Origin: an uncultured Lachnospira sp.
GTDB lineage: Bacteria; Bacillota; Clostridia; Lachnospirales; Lachnospiraceae
Length of the DNA stretch: 36,433 nucleotides
NCBI GenBank assembly: GCA_946186125.1
Contig: CAMHLZ010000039.1
Location: 1 to 36,433, forward strand
Direction: 5' to 3'
Numbering within the stretch: the first letter of the stretch is position 1; every line of letters begins with the position of its first letter. The position numbers were made by a program, and so were the translations under genes. Shown piece after piece: positions 1 through 9,057 of the stretch. Under the pieces are notes generated by a model. It searched no databases. It had not been told where the DNA came from and worked only from the letters and a program-made list of their open reading frames with translations.

Positions 1-644
1 AGGAAGAGACAACAACGAAACAGGAAGAGACAACAACGAAACAGGAAGAGACAACGACAAAACAGGAAGAGACAACAACGAAACAGGAAGAGACAACAAC
101 GAAACAGGAAGAGACAACAACAGAGAAGGAAACTGCTTCAATTGAAAATGCAAAGGTTAAAGGTGTAAAAACAAAGTATACTTATACAGGGAAGAAAATA
201 CAACCTACTGTTAAAGTAACTCTTGATGGTGTTAAATTAGCAGAGGGCACTGATTATACTGTTAAATACAGCAATAACAAGAAAGTTGGAACTGCTGCAA
301 TCGTAATTACCGGAACTGGAAGTTATGGCGGACAGAAAACGATTTCATTTGAAATTGTAAAAGCAACGAATCCGATAAAATTAGGAAAATCAAAATTAAC
401 TCTCAAGGTTAAGAAAGATTTATCTAAAAAGAAAACATTTGCAATTGCAGTTAAGAAAGCACAGGGTAATGTAACATATAAATTAAATAAGAATGCTAAG
501 AAAGCAAAAATTACAGTTACTGAAAAGGGTGTTATTACAATACCTAAGAATTGTAATAAAGGAACATATAAGATTACGGTAACTGCTAAAGGAAATAAGT
601 GCTATAAATCAGGAAAAGCAATATTTACTTTAGTTGTGAAGTAG
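1..644 (+). CDS. C-terminal part of a repeat-rich surface/secreted protein (5' end outside window)
   Basis: Open reading frame in frame 3 from the window edge to TAG at 642-644, so only the last ~213 residues are seen. It starts with a Glu/Thr/Lys/Gln-rich heptad stalk (EETTTKQ units). Next comes a ~70-residue Ig-like module of the type seen in clostridial surface proteins, with the typical segments YTGKKIQPTVKV, EGTDYTVKYSNNKKVGTA and TGTGSYGG. A Lys-rich, beta-strand-rich tail with bacterial-Ig flavour ends in FTLVVK. No sortase motif or C-terminal membrane helix follows, so if exported it is probably held by charge or by N-terminal domains not seen here. The stalk plus Ig module suggest a cell-envelope or adhesion role; this is inferred from domain style only. 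The gene is convergent with the two-component operon to its right. Confidence 0.75.
   Translation, partial: EETTTKQEETTTKQEETTTKQEETTTKQEETTTKQEETTTEKETASIENAKVKGVKTKYTYTGKKIQPTVKVTLDGVKLAEGTDYTVKYSNNKKVGTAAIVITGTGSYGGQKTISFEIVKATNPIKLGKSKLTLKVKKDLSKKKTFAIAVKKAQGNVTYKLNKNAKKAKITVTEKGVITIPKNCNKGTYKITVTAKGNKCYKSGKAIFTLVVK
3..122 (+). repeat. 21-bp in-frame tandem repeat coding EETTTKQ heptads
   Basis: Nearly identical 21-bp units (GAAGAGACAACAACGAAACA-like) run from position 3 to about 122, roughly six copies. One copy near 45-65 has a few substitutions (acaacgacaaaa). The period is a multiple of three, so copy-number change would lengthen or shorten the Thr-rich stalk without a frameshift. 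The array may extend left of the window. Confidence 0.9.
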
Positions 645-686
645 AAAAAACACCGTCCGGATTGATTAAAATCAGTCCGGGCGGTG
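645..686 (-). terminator. Rho-independent terminator of the two-component operon
   Basis: Arms CACCGTCCGGA (651-661) and TCCGGGCGGTG (676-686) form a strong stem. On the minus strand the stem is followed by six T (the A-run at 645-650), so it is a canonical terminator for the leftward kinase gene that stops at 721. Read on the plus strand it lacks a clean T-run but may still help end the surface-protein transcript. Confidence 0.8.
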
Positions 687-720
687 TTGCTTGTTCGCCC
701 AGCATGGGCGTAATCTAAAT

Positions 721-2124
721 CTAAGCTTTCTTCAGCGTAAAGATAAATTCCGTACCCACACCCACAGTACTTATAACATTGATATTTTCATTATGTGCAT
801 TGATAATTGATTTAACGATAGACAGTCCGAGCCCGCTTCCGGTCTTATCTTTGCCTCTCGATAAATCTGTCTTATAAAATCTGTCCCATATTTTATTAAT
901 ACTGTCTTTAGGAATTCCGATACCGGTATCCTTTACAGATACAAAGACCTTCTCACCTTTTGAGGATACTGAAACAGTAATGGAAGAATCATTATTACTG
1001 AATTTTATTGCATTATCCACCAGATTATAGAAAACCTGACTGATTTTGTCTTTATCGGCTTCAACCATAAGATTATAATAAGGCGCCCGAAATACAAGTC
1101 TGACACTTTTCTTTTCGCATTTTCCTTCAAGAGAAGCAAGATTTTGTTCTATTAAGGTATTAATGTTAAAAGTTGAATAGTCAAGATGAGGTCCGTTTGA
1201 GTCCCATCTGTTGAATGTTAAAAGGTTTTCGGTAAGGTTTCTGAGTCTGTCCGTTTCAAAAAGCACTATATTTAAATACTTATCCTGCATTTCATATGGA
1301 ATGGTCCCGTCTTTCATTGCCTCAATATAACCTTTTATGGAAGTAAGGGGTGAACGAAAATCGTGAGAAATATTTCCGATGAAATTTCGCTCATCTACTT
1401 CTTTGTTGTTAAGTTCACTGGCCATAAATTCAAGAGAAAGACCAAGTTTGCCAATCTCGTTATCCGAATTAAAATTTGATAATCCTTCATAGGTAAAATT
1501 ACCTTTTGCATATTCTCTTGCAGCGGTACTTAACTGTTTCAATGGTATAAATACAGTAACAGTGAATACGATAAGAATAATTAACGTCAGCAGGAAAATA
1601 AACAATGAAGTAAAATAAACAGTGTTTTGCATATCAAGATGCATATTAAATAATTCTTTTGTATTATAATGAATTAAAAGATATCCGGCTGTCTTAAAAT
1701 CATACGTGACAGGTAATGCCACTGTAAGATAAGTATCATCATAAATATCATAAAAATGATTAATAACATAATAATTATTTCCAAAATCCGTGATATCAAA
1801 TTCACGGAGCTGATTATCTCTTATTGCATCTGAACTGTACAGGATTTTTCCTGAAGTGTCGATAGCATGAATATTTGAATTAAGTATGGCAGCCTCTGTA
1901 TCAAGAGCATATTTGATATTTTCATTTTCGTTAATATTTTCAAAATTGCCCGATATGATTTTATCGTTAATCATGTTGATACTGTCATATAAAAATTTTG
2001 CTTTTTCCTTTGTCAGTATATGCATATTTTGTGCAGAAGTCCATATATCAATTATAAGAAAACTGCAGATAAACACAAATACGTAGGCCAGTAAAAAAGA
2101 ATAATATAGAGTTTTTTTTCGCAT
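721..2124 (-). CDS. Membrane sensor histidine kinase
   Basis: A 467-residue classical sensor kinase. Transmembrane helix 1 is about residues 8-28 and helix 2 about 168-193. They enclose a ~140-residue extracellular sensing domain without a recognisable family. A HAMP linker follows (about 194-245), then the HisKA dimerisation box NISHDFRSPLTS with phospho-acceptor His254, and a GHKL ATPase domain with N box (VDNAIKFS), G1 (DTGIGIP) and G2 (GSGLGLSIVK). It would autophosphorylate and pass the phosphate to the response regulator encoded just upstream. The start codon overlaps the regulator's stop by one base (TAATG), indicating translational coupling. It is the last gene of the leftward unit, ending before a clear terminator. 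The signal sensed cannot be read from sequence. Confidence 0.92.
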   Translation of the reverse strand: MRKKTLYYSFLLAYVFVFICSFLIIDIWTSAQNMHILTKEKAKFLYDSINMINDKIISGNFENINENENIKYALDTEAAILNSNIHAIDTSGKILYSSDAIRDNQLREFDITDFGNNYYVINHFYDIYDDTYLTVALPVTYDFKTAGYLLIHYNTKELFNMHLDMQNTVYFTSLFIFLLTLIILIVFTVTVFIPLKQLSTAAREYAKGNFTYEGLSNFNSDNEIGKLGLSLEFMASELNNKEVDERNFIGNISHDFRSPLTSIKGYIEAMKDGTIPYEMQDKYLNIVLFETDRLRNLTENLLTFNRWDSNGPHLDYSTFNINTLIEQNLASLEGKCEKKSVRLVFRAPYYNLMVEADKDKISQVFYNLVDNAIKFSNNDSSITVSVSSKGEKVFVSVKDTGIGIPKDSINKIWDRFYKTDLSRGKDKTGSGLGLSIVKSIINAHNENINVISTVGVGTEFIFTLKKA

Positions 2125-2849
2125 TATTTACTTACCGGCTTTCTTACATCAAATTTATATCCTACGCCCCATACAGTAGCAACCCTCCAATATTCATTAT
2201 CAACAAGTTTTTCACGCAGACGTTTGATATGAACATCCACAGTTCGTGTATCACCTGCATAGTCGTATCCCCAGATATTGTTAAGTAGCTGTTCACGTGT
2301 AAATACGTGATTAGGGGATGATGCAAGGAAAAACAGCAACTCAAATTCTTTTGGCGGCATCTCAATAATCTGATTTTTATAAGTAACAGAGTAATCAGAT
2401 TGATTAATAATCAAATCATTATATTCAACCTTTGAAGCATGAACAGGTTTTTCTTCAGCCACAGGAGAAGGTGTGGAATCTTTAGTTCTTCTTAAAACAG
2501 CTTTTACCCTTGCAACCATTTCTTTTGAATCAAATGGTTTTATAATATAATCGTCTGCACCAAGTTCAAGACCAAGCACTTTGTCAAAAACTTCTCCTTT
2601 TGCAGAGAGCATTATTATAGGTGTCTTTGAACTTTTTCTAATCTCGCGGCATACATCATATCCGTCAATTCCGGGAAGCATTATATCAAGTAATATTAAA
2701 TCAGGCTTGAAAGATTCGAATTTTATTAATGCACTTTCTCCATCGTTAACGGTCTCCGTTTCAAAACATTCCTTTGTAAGATACAGAGAAATGAGTTCAG
2801 CTATATTTTCATCATCATCAACAATTAAAATTTTCTGTTTAGCAGTCAT
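2124..2849 (-). CDS. OmpR/PhoB-family response regulator
   Basis: A 241-residue two-domain regulator. The receiver domain (about 5-118) has the acidic pocket DDD at 11-13, phospho-acceptor Asp55 in LLLDIMLPG, the conserved Ser/Lys positions and KPFD. A linker rich in Pro/Glu follows. The C-terminal winged helix (about 145-235) carries the usual FTREQLLNNIWGYDY and TVDVHIKRLREK segments. A good ribosome-binding site (GGAGGAATAA) precedes ATG. It is cotranscribed with the kinase (1-nt overlap) and begins only 14 nt after mutS2, so it may also be read from the mutS2 promoter. Its target genes are unknown. Confidence 0.93.
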   Translation of the reverse strand: MTAKQKILIVDDDENIAELISLYLTKECFETETVNDGESALIKFESFKPDLILLDIMLPGIDGYDVCREIRKSSKTPIIMLSAKGEVFDKVLGLELGADDYIIKPFDSKEMVARVKAVLRRTKDSTPSPVAEEKPVHASKVEYNDLIINQSDYSVTYKNQIIEMPPKEFELLFFLASSPNHVFTREQLLNNIWGYDYAGDTRTVDVHIKRLREKLVDNEYWRVATVWGVGYKFDVRKPVSK

Positions 2850-2863
2850 ATTTATTCCTCCAT

Positions 2864-5239
2864 TTATTTAAAATCTACAATTGTAACGCCGGCATCGCCT
2901 TCCCCGAAGGCTCCGAGTCTGTATTCTTTTACATATTTACACTTTTTCAGGTAAGCGTGTACACCTTTTCGCAAAGCACCGGTTCCTTTTCCGTGAACAA
3001 CACGTACACTTGAAACATGTGAAAGGTAAGCATCATCTAAATACTTATCAAGTTCGGCAATCGCTTCATCAACAGTCTTTCCAATCAGATTAATTTCAGT
3101 AGAAATCCCTGAAGATTTTGACATTTTAATCTTTCCTGTATTGGTATGAGAAAGTTTTTTAGGTGTATCATTTTGTTCCTGCAATATCTCAAGGTCACTT
3201 ATGTTGACCTGAGAACGGAGTATACCGAGAGTGACGTACAAATCTCCCTTCTGGTTCGGAAGTGTGCTGACCGTTCCTACGGCATTCATGCTTAACACTT
3301 TGACACTCATTCCTATCTTAAAGTCAGAAGGTTTGTGTTTTACGTAAGCTTTCTTTTGAACCTTAAGTCCAAGTTTGCTTTCTGATGATTTTAGTTTCTC
3401 ACGAATATGTCCTCTGTGTTTTTCCAAATCTTTTGCAGAACCGTTTTTGGCAAGTTTGTTAAATTCTCGTATCTGTTCGTCTGCAAAATCTTTTGCATCC
3501 TGAAGAATCTTTACAGCCTCTTCATTTGCTTCTCTTAAAATGCGGTCTTTATTGCTGTCAAGACGTTCATGTTTTTTCTCAAGAGCCTGTTTTAATTCTT
3601 CAATTTCTTTCTTATAATTGTTAATTTCTTCCTGTTCTTTTTGAATAATGCGCTTACTGTTTTCTAAATCGGAAATAACATCTTCAAATGCTATATCATT
3701 GTCATCGATTCGTTTTTTTGCATCTTCAATAATATAATAAGGAAGACCAAGCTTTTCAGATATGGAAAAAGCATTACTCTTTCCGGGGATTCCGATAAGC
3801 AATTTATAGGTTGGCGATAATGTATTTACATCAAATTCGCAGCAGGCATTTTCAACGCCCTCCGTTGTAAGTGCAAAAACCTTAAGCTCGCTGTAATGGG
3901 TAGTCGCCATTGTACGAACCTTCATATTGTGCAGATACGACAACACGGAAGTTGCAAGTGCAGCACCTTCAGTAGGATCCGTACCGGCACCAAGTTCATC
4001 AAAAAGTACGAGACATGATGAATCAACTTCATTTAAGATTTTTACAATATTTGTCATATGTGAAGAAAATGTACTTAAGCTCTGTTCAATGCTCTGCTCA
4101 TCTCCTATATCAGCAAATACTTCTGTAAAGACTGATAGTTTTGAACCGTCGTAAGCAGGAATATGCAGTCCTGCCTGTCCCATAAGAGTAAGAAGACCGA
4201 CAGTTTTTAATGATACGGTTTTTCCACCCGTATTTGGTCCCGTGACGATTAATAAATCAAATTTATCTCCAAGGTATATGTTTATCGGAACGACTTTTTT
4301 TGAATCAAGAAGAGGATGTCTTGCTTCTTTTAAATCAATTAGCCCTTCAGTGTTAAATTCAGGTTCTGAGCAATTTAGTTTTTTTGAAAATGCGGCTTTT
4401 GCAAATATAAAATCCAGCTCGGTCAGAACTTCAAGGTTGTTTTGAAGAGCTTCATTCTGCTCGGCACAAAGATTACTTAATGTGGCGAGAATTTTTTCTA
4501 TTTCATCCTGTTCTTTTATCAGAAGTTCCTTAATTTCATTGTTTAGCTGAACAACCGACATTGGTTCGATAAATACTGTAGAACCGGTAGATGACTGATC
4601 ATGAACCATTCCGGAAATCTGGTTTCTGTATTCCTGTTTTACAGGGATACAGTATCTTCCGTTACGCATGGTAATTACATGTTCCTGCAAGTATGTTCTG
4701 GTTGTTGAAGAGTTGATAAGTGTATTAAGCTGACTGTGTATTTTGTCATTTGATGCACGGATTTTTCTCCTGATATTGCTTAGTTCAGAGCTCGCATCAT
4801 CACTTATCTCATCTTCAGAAATGATACACCTCATTATCTCACGGTTAAGTGTTGATAAAGGCTCAATGAGTTCAAACCTTCCGGTAAGGGAATCGTTTAT
4901 ATCCTGTCCGTCTTCGGTTCTTCCATAATTTTTAATTCTTAATGCAGCTTTAAGTAATGAACTTATATGCAGTAATTCGATAGTTCCAAGCGAACTTCCG
5001 ATATCAAGTCTTTTTAATGAGGGATGTATATCGTGTATTCCTGAAAATGATATTGCCCCTTTTTTCCATAATCTGCTCAAGGCATCAGAAGTTTCCTTCT
5101 GTGCAGCACGTATAGATTCAACATCTTCCATGGGAAGCAGTCCGTTACATTTTTTCTTTGCCATGGATGATGAAGCATTATCGCATAACATATTCAAAAT
5201 CTTGTCGTATTCTAGTATAGTGAGCGATTTAGTATTCAT
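2864..5239 (-). CDS. mutS2: MutS2 family ATPase with C-terminal Smr domain
   Basis: A 791-residue MutS2. It shows the MutS-type core and clamp region, Walker A GPNTGGKT (about 333-340), Walker B LVLFDELGAGTDPTEGAAL, a MutS signature helix, a long Lys/Glu-rich coiled coil (about 515-640), a KOW-like stretch, and a C-terminal Smr domain with LIGKTVDEA and VRVVHGKGTGALRKGV. The family binds branched DNA or collided ribosomes and lacks the mismatch-recognition domain of MutS1; the Smr part is a nuclease-type domain. ATG at 5239 is chosen because GAGG lies nine bases upstream; an in-frame TTG at 5254 overlaps that site and is unlikely. It is divergent from the HtrA-like gene and heads the leftward unit, with the two-component genes close behind. 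Confidence 0.95.
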   Translation of the reverse strand: MNTKSLTILEYDKILNMLCDNASSSMAKKKCNGLLPMEDVESIRAAQKETSDALSRLWKKGAISFSGIHDIHPSLKRLDIGSSLGTIELLHISSLLKAALRIKNYGRTEDGQDINDSLTGRFELIEPLSTLNREIMRCIISEDEISDDASSELSNIRRKIRASNDKIHSQLNTLINSSTTRTYLQEHVITMRNGRYCIPVKQEYRNQISGMVHDQSSTGSTVFIEPMSVVQLNNEIKELLIKEQDEIEKILATLSNLCAEQNEALQNNLEVLTELDFIFAKAAFSKKLNCSEPEFNTEGLIDLKEARHPLLDSKKVVPINIYLGDKFDLLIVTGPNTGGKTVSLKTVGLLTLMGQAGLHIPAYDGSKLSVFTEVFADIGDEQSIEQSLSTFSSHMTNIVKILNEVDSSCLVLFDELGAGTDPTEGAALATSVLSYLHNMKVRTMATTHYSELKVFALTTEGVENACCEFDVNTLSPTYKLLIGIPGKSNAFSISEKLGLPYYIIEDAKKRIDDNDIAFEDVISDLENSKRIIQKEQEEINNYKKEIEELKQALEKKHERLDSNKDRILREANEEAVKILQDAKDFADEQIREFNKLAKNGSAKDLEKHRGHIREKLKSSESKLGLKVQKKAYVKHKPSDFKIGMSVKVLSMNAVGTVSTLPNQKGDLYVTLGILRSQVNISDLEILQEQNDTPKKLSHTNTGKIKMSKSSGISTEINLIGKTVDEAIAELDKYLDDAYLSHVSSVRVVHGKGTGALRKGVHAYLKKCKYVKEYRLGAFGEGDAGVTIVDFK

Positions 5240-5270
5240 TACAAATATCCTCAACTTTCTTTTTAATAGA

Positions 5271-5299
5271 TTGATTTTAATAGTATTTTACATTATAAT
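5271..5299 (+). promoter_or_regulatory. Sigma-A promoter of the htrA-like/yhaM/rlmD unit
   Basis: TTGATT (5271-5276), a 17-bp spacer and a perfect TATAAT (5294-5299) lie 47 bases ahead of the ATG at 5347, which has a GGAGG site. The opposite strand of this same 107-bp region must hold the mutS2 promoter, but no equally good box is visible there. Confidence 0.7.
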
Positions 5300-5346
5300 T
5301 AGCAATATATCAAACGATATTGTATCTATCGGAGGAAGAAATATTA

Positions 5347-6510
5347 ATGAAATTTTATGATAAAAAAGGAATGGCACGATTTGTATTGATGATTCTTATC
5401 AGTGGATTGATTCTGGGTATAGCTGCGTGCTGTACGATTTTTTATTTTTTTCCAAATTTTTATAAATATTTTAAGGATGAATCTGATGAAAAGATAACGG
5501 AGAATTCGGATTATAATACTGATAACATAGAAGAGGTGTTTAGTCAGAAAGTTGATAATGATAAGATTTTTGCGGGTGGCGATGTGAGATTTAAAAATGT
5601 TGTTGATTGGGCAGAAAAGAGCATGGTTACCATATACGTTTCTGATAACAGTAAAGAATGGCCGGATAACGAAACGGTTATTACGTCAGGTCTGATTGTC
5701 AGTAAGACAACATCGGTAGTGATTATTACAGATACCAAAAGTATTGGAGAGAGTAATAATGTCAAAGTTTCTTTTTTTAATGGTAACAGTGCTAAAGGAA
5801 GTGTTACTTATAAAGACACGGTCAGGGGTATTGCATATATCGAGATTGGCACCGGCAGTATTAATAACAAGCTGCTAAGCAGTATCCGTATTGCCGGTTA
5901 TAAGAGTAAGAAAGAGATACGGACGGGTGAAGATGTTTTTGTTATTGGTAATACTTATGGAGAAAAGGCATATATTGCATACGGAAAGATTACTTCAGCA
6001 TACAATAGTGTAGCGACAGTTGATGGTGCTTATAGTCTTTTAACAACAGATATCGCAAATGCCACGGATATGAACGGATTTATAATTGATGTAAAAGGTG
6101 AAGTTATAGGCATGCTCAATACAGCCATCAGTGATAAGTCAATGGACGGTGTTGTGTCAGGGCTGGTTCTTGAAAATGTCAGTGATTATATTGATTGTGT
6201 TCTTCAAAATGAAAATCCGGCTTTTTTAGGCATATGCGGTGCTGATATCACAGATGACGTTGTTGAGGAATCTCAAAATGATATGCCGTATGGAGTGTAC
6301 ATAAAAAGCACTGAGCCGCAGTCTCCGGCGTATAATTTAGGATTATTAAGTGGAGATATTATCACTAAGGTAAAAAATCAGAATGTAAAGACTCTGGAAG
6401 ATTTAAGAAGAATTTTGGGAAAATGTCATAATGGTGAGGAGATTAGTATTAGTGTTAAACGGCTTGGAAAAGATGGATATAAATCATTAGAATATATGAT
6501 AACAGTATAA
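5347..6510 (+). CDS. Membrane-anchored HtrA/DegP-like protein with PDZ domain, catalytically inactive
   Basis: A 387-residue protein. Residues about 10-36 form an N-terminal membrane anchor, followed by an acidic linker, a trypsin-like HtrA fold (about 82-285) and a PDZ domain (about 292-375; LGICGADI, SPAYNLGLLSGDIITKV). Landmarks align with HtrA but each catalytic position is changed. The SGVIIS...NNHVI segment is SGLIVS...ITDTKSI (His to Asp129 or Thr130), the DLAV aspartate is Gly161, and the GNSGG serine is Met242 in ATDMNG, just before the conserved GEVIGM. It therefore looks like a folded but protease-dead member, perhaps a scaffold or binding protein at the membrane. ATG at 5347 is preferred over an in-frame start at 5320 because CGGAGGAAG precedes it. 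It is first gene of a unit with yhaM and rlmD. Confidence 0.85.
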   Translation: MKFYDKKGMARFVLMILISGLILGIAACCTIFYFFPNFYKYFKDESDEKITENSDYNTDNIEEVFSQKVDNDKIFAGGDVRFKNVVDWAEKSMVTIYVSDNSKEWPDNETVITSGLIVSKTTSVVIITDTKSIGESNNVKVSFFNGNSAKGSVTYKDTVRGIAYIEIGTGSINNKLLSSIRIAGYKSKKEIRTGEDVFVIGNTYGEKAYIAYGKITSAYNSVATVDGAYSLLTTDIANATDMNGFIIDVKGEVIGMLNTAISDKSMDGVVSGLVLENVSDYIDCVLQNENPAFLGICGADITDDVVEESQNDMPYGVYIKSTEPQSPAYNLGLLSGDIITKVKNQNVKTLEDLRRILGKCHNGEEISISVKRLGKDGYKSLEYMITV

Positions 6511-6526
6511 GAAAGGATTCATAAAA

Positions 6527-7480
6527 ATGAAGTATATTGAAACATTACGAGAAGGCGAAAAAGTAGCAAGCGTGTATCTGTGTAAGCATAAAATTTCTGC
6601 TGTCACAAAGAATGGAAAAGCTTATGATTCAGTTGTATTGCAGGATAAGACAGGTATTATTGATGGTAAGATATGGGATCCGGGGTCACAGGGAATCGGT
6701 GATTTTGATGATTTGGATTATGTAGATGTTGTTGCAGATGTTATTAGTTTTAACGGCACGTTGCAACTTAACATTAAGAGGATAAGAAAAGTTTCGGAGG
6801 GAGAATATAATCCTGCAGATTATCTTCCTACTACTTCTAAAGATGTTGATAAGATGTATGAAGAGGTTAAGCAATACATAGGTAGTGTTAAGAATCCATA
6901 TTTTAACCGCTTACTTAAGATGTTTTTTGAAGAGGATGAGAATTTTATCAAAGCATTTAAGAGTCATTCTGCGGCAAAGAGTGTGCATCACGGTTTTATA
7001 GGTGGTCTGCTTGAACATACTTTATCCGTGACTAAGCTTTGTCATTATTATTGTGGAGCATATCCTGTTTTAAACAGAGATCTTCTGATTACTGCAGCAC
7101 TCTGCCATGATATAGGAAAGGTTAAGGAATTATCATCATTTCCAACCAATGATTATACTGATGACGGACAGCTGCTTGGACATATTGTGATGGGAACTGA
7201 GATGGTTACGGAAAAATTGAATAAAATAGAAGGATTTCCTGCAAAATATGCATCTGAATTAAAGCACTGTATTCTTGCACATCACGGGGAATTGGAATAT
7301 GGTTCGCCAAAAAAACCTGCACTTGCTGAGGCACTTGCATTAAATCTTGCAGATAATACTGATGCAAAAATGGAGACTATGACGGAGATGCTTAATTCTG
7401 CATCTGCGCAAAGTGAAAGTCCGTGGCTTGGATATAACCGTTTTTTTGAGTCGAATATAAGAAGAACTTCCGAAATTTAG
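6527..7480 (+). CDS. yhaM: YhaM-family 3'-5' exoribonuclease (OB fold + HD)
   Basis: A 317-residue protein matching the YhaM/Cbf1 architecture. The N-terminal OB-fold nucleic-acid-binding domain spans about 10-85 (VVLQDKTGIIDGKIWD), and a metal-dependent HD domain follows, with HHGFIGGLLEHTLSV, LCHDIGK (His194-Asp195) and the later HHGELEYG. Length is near the ~310-320 usual in Firmicutes. The enzyme trims RNA (and single-stranded DNA) from the 3' end in the cytoplasm. ATG follows GAAAGGA at good spacing, 16 nt after the HtrA-like gene, so they are probably cotranscribed. The assignment is firm at family level; the symbol is by homology with Bacillus. Confidence 0.9.
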   Translation: MKYIETLREGEKVASVYLCKHKISAVTKNGKAYDSVVLQDKTGIIDGKIWDPGSQGIGDFDDLDYVDVVADVISFNGTLQLNIKRIRKVSEGEYNPADYLPTTSKDVDKMYEEVKQYIGSVKNPYFNRLLKMFFEEDENFIKAFKSHSAAKSVHHGFIGGLLEHTLSVTKLCHYYCGAYPVLNRDLLITAALCHDIGKVKELSSFPTNDYTDDGQLLGHIVMGTEMVTEKLNKIEGFPAKYASELKHCILAHHGELEYGSPKKPALAEALALNLADNTDAKMETMTEMLNSASAQSESPWLGYNRFFESNIRRTSEI

Positions 7481-7488
7481 TGTAACGG

Positions 7489-8877
7489 GTGATGATGATG
7501 TTTAAGAAAAATGATATTTATGAAATAAAAATTACCGGTTTAGGAAATGATGGAGAGGGTATTGGCCGTGTAGACGGCTATACTCTCTTTATTAAAGATG
7601 CCATACCGGGTGATATTATTAAGGCAAGAATAACGAAAGCAGGCAAGTCGTATGGTTATGCAAGGGTTGAAGAAATCATAGTACCGTCAGATGACAGGGT
7701 AGAGCCTGTCTGTCCTGTTGCCGCCAGATGCGGCGGCTGTCAGATACAACATTTATCTTACGAAAAACAGCTCGAATTCAAACAGAATAAGGTACAGAAC
7801 CAGTTAGAGCGGATTGGAAAAGTTAAAGGATTTACCATGCATCCCATTATGGGAATGGATAATCCGTATTTTTACAGGAATAAGTCGCAATATCCTGTGG
7901 CCATGGGAAAGGATGGCAGGATTAAGATAGGTTTTTATGCCGGCAGAACCCACAATGTGATTGAGACTGAGAAGTGCTACATTGGAACTGAAGGAAATGA
8001 GAAGATTTTGTCGGTGATAAGAAATCACATGGAAGTCCACCATATTTTGCCGTATGATGAGGTGAATCACAAGGGTCTCGTCCGCCATATTCTGATTCGT
8101 AAAGCATTTGCCACAGGTCAGTTGATGGTTTGTCTTGTTATAAATGGAAAGAGTTATCCGCATGCGGATTCGCTTGTGGAACAATTGTTAAAATTTGAAG
8201 GTATGACTTCGGTTTGTCTAAATGTAAATCGTGAAAAAAGTAATGTTATATTAGGTAAGGAAATTATTAATTTGTATGGCGAAGGCTATATCACTGATAA
8301 GATTGGTGATGTGGCTTTCGAGATTTCTCCGCTTGCTTTTTATCAGGTTAATCCGGTTCAGACGGTAAAATTGTATCAGACTGCCCTCGAATATGCAGGA
8401 TTGACCGGCAAGGAAACTGTGTGGGATTTGTACTGTGGAATTGGCACAATTTCCTTATTTTTAGCTAAGTCGGCCCTTCACGTTAAAGGGGTTGAGATTA
8501 TACCTGAAGCGATAGAAAATGCAAGAAATAATGCAAAATTAAATGCTATTGATAATGCTGAGTTTTTTGTCGGAAAAGCTGAGGAGGTGCTCCCTGCTTA
8601 TTATGAGCAGCAGGAGAGAAAAGGCATTAAAGCCACTGCTGACGTCATCGTCGTTGACCCGCCGAGAAAAGGTCTTGATATCAGACTTCGTGAGACAATG
8701 GTAAAGATGCAGCCGGACAGAATCGTATATGTGAGCTGTGATTCAGCTACGCTTGCAAGGGATGTGGAGTATCTGACGCAGAACGGGTATGTTTTGACGG
8801 ATGTGCGGACATGCGATATGTTTGCTATGAGTGGGCATGTGGAGACTGTGATTTTGATGTCAAGGAAAGATAAGTGA
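7489..8877 (+). CDS. rlmD: 23S rRNA (uracil-C5)-methyltransferase, RlmD/RlmCD type
   Basis: About 462 residues. An N-terminal TRAM RNA-binding domain (about 8-65) leads into an iron-sulphur cluster motif with Cys75, Cys81, Cys84 and a fourth Cys near 162 (ETEKCYIG). The SAM-dependent methylase domain has WDLYCGIGTISLFLA, the VVDPPRKGL motif and the catalytic nucleophile Cys417 in YVSCDSATLARD. It methylates uracil C5 in rRNA; Gram-positives commonly have one enzyme for two positions, and the exact site cannot be told here. The start is ambiguous: GTG at 7489 and ATGs at 7492, 7495 and 7498 follow one another, and only a weak ACGGGTG ribosome site is present. It lies 8 nt after yhaM and appears to be the last core gene before accessory DNA. 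Confidence 0.92.
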   Translation: MMMMFKKNDIYEIKITGLGNDGEGIGRVDGYTLFIKDAIPGDIIKARITKAGKSYGYARVEEIIVPSDDRVEPVCPVAARCGGCQIQHLSYEKQLEFKQNKVQNQLERIGKVKGFTMHPIMGMDNPYFYRNKSQYPVAMGKDGRIKIGFYAGRTHNVIETEKCYIGTEGNEKILSVIRNHMEVHHILPYDEVNHKGLVRHILIRKAFATGQLMVCLVINGKSYPHADSLVEQLLKFEGMTSVCLNVNREKSNVILGKEIINLYGEGYITDKIGDVAFEISPLAFYQVNPVQTVKLYQTALEYAGLTGKETVWDLYCGIGTISLFLAKSALHVKGVEIIPEAIENARNNAKLNAIDNAEFFVGKAEEVLPAYYEQQERKGIKATADVIVVDPPRKGLDIRLRETMVKMQPDRIVYVSCDSATLARDVEYLTQNGYVLTDVRTCDMFAMSGHVETVILMSRKDK

Positions 8878-9057
8878 ATTTAAGAAAATGGCGTATTTCC
8901 GGGCTTTTCCGGAGGTTAGGATAAGAAGCTTAACTGATGAAACGGCTCGGATTTTTGTTTTGCAGGATGGATATGCTGCTAGAATTGATGGTTGGGTAGG
9001 CTGATTGGATAGTGGGTATCTGTGGCTGTTGATTGGATGATGGGAGGTGCTTAAGAT

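Noticed and set aside
7804-8184. Long minus-strand ORF inside rlmD
   Set aside because: It is antisense to a well-conserved gene, has no recognisable motif, and its codon use follows the other strand.
8888-9004. 38-codon ORF between rlmD and the HNH-like gene
   Set aside because: It has an ATG and clean frame but no good ribosome site and no recognisable family; could be chance.
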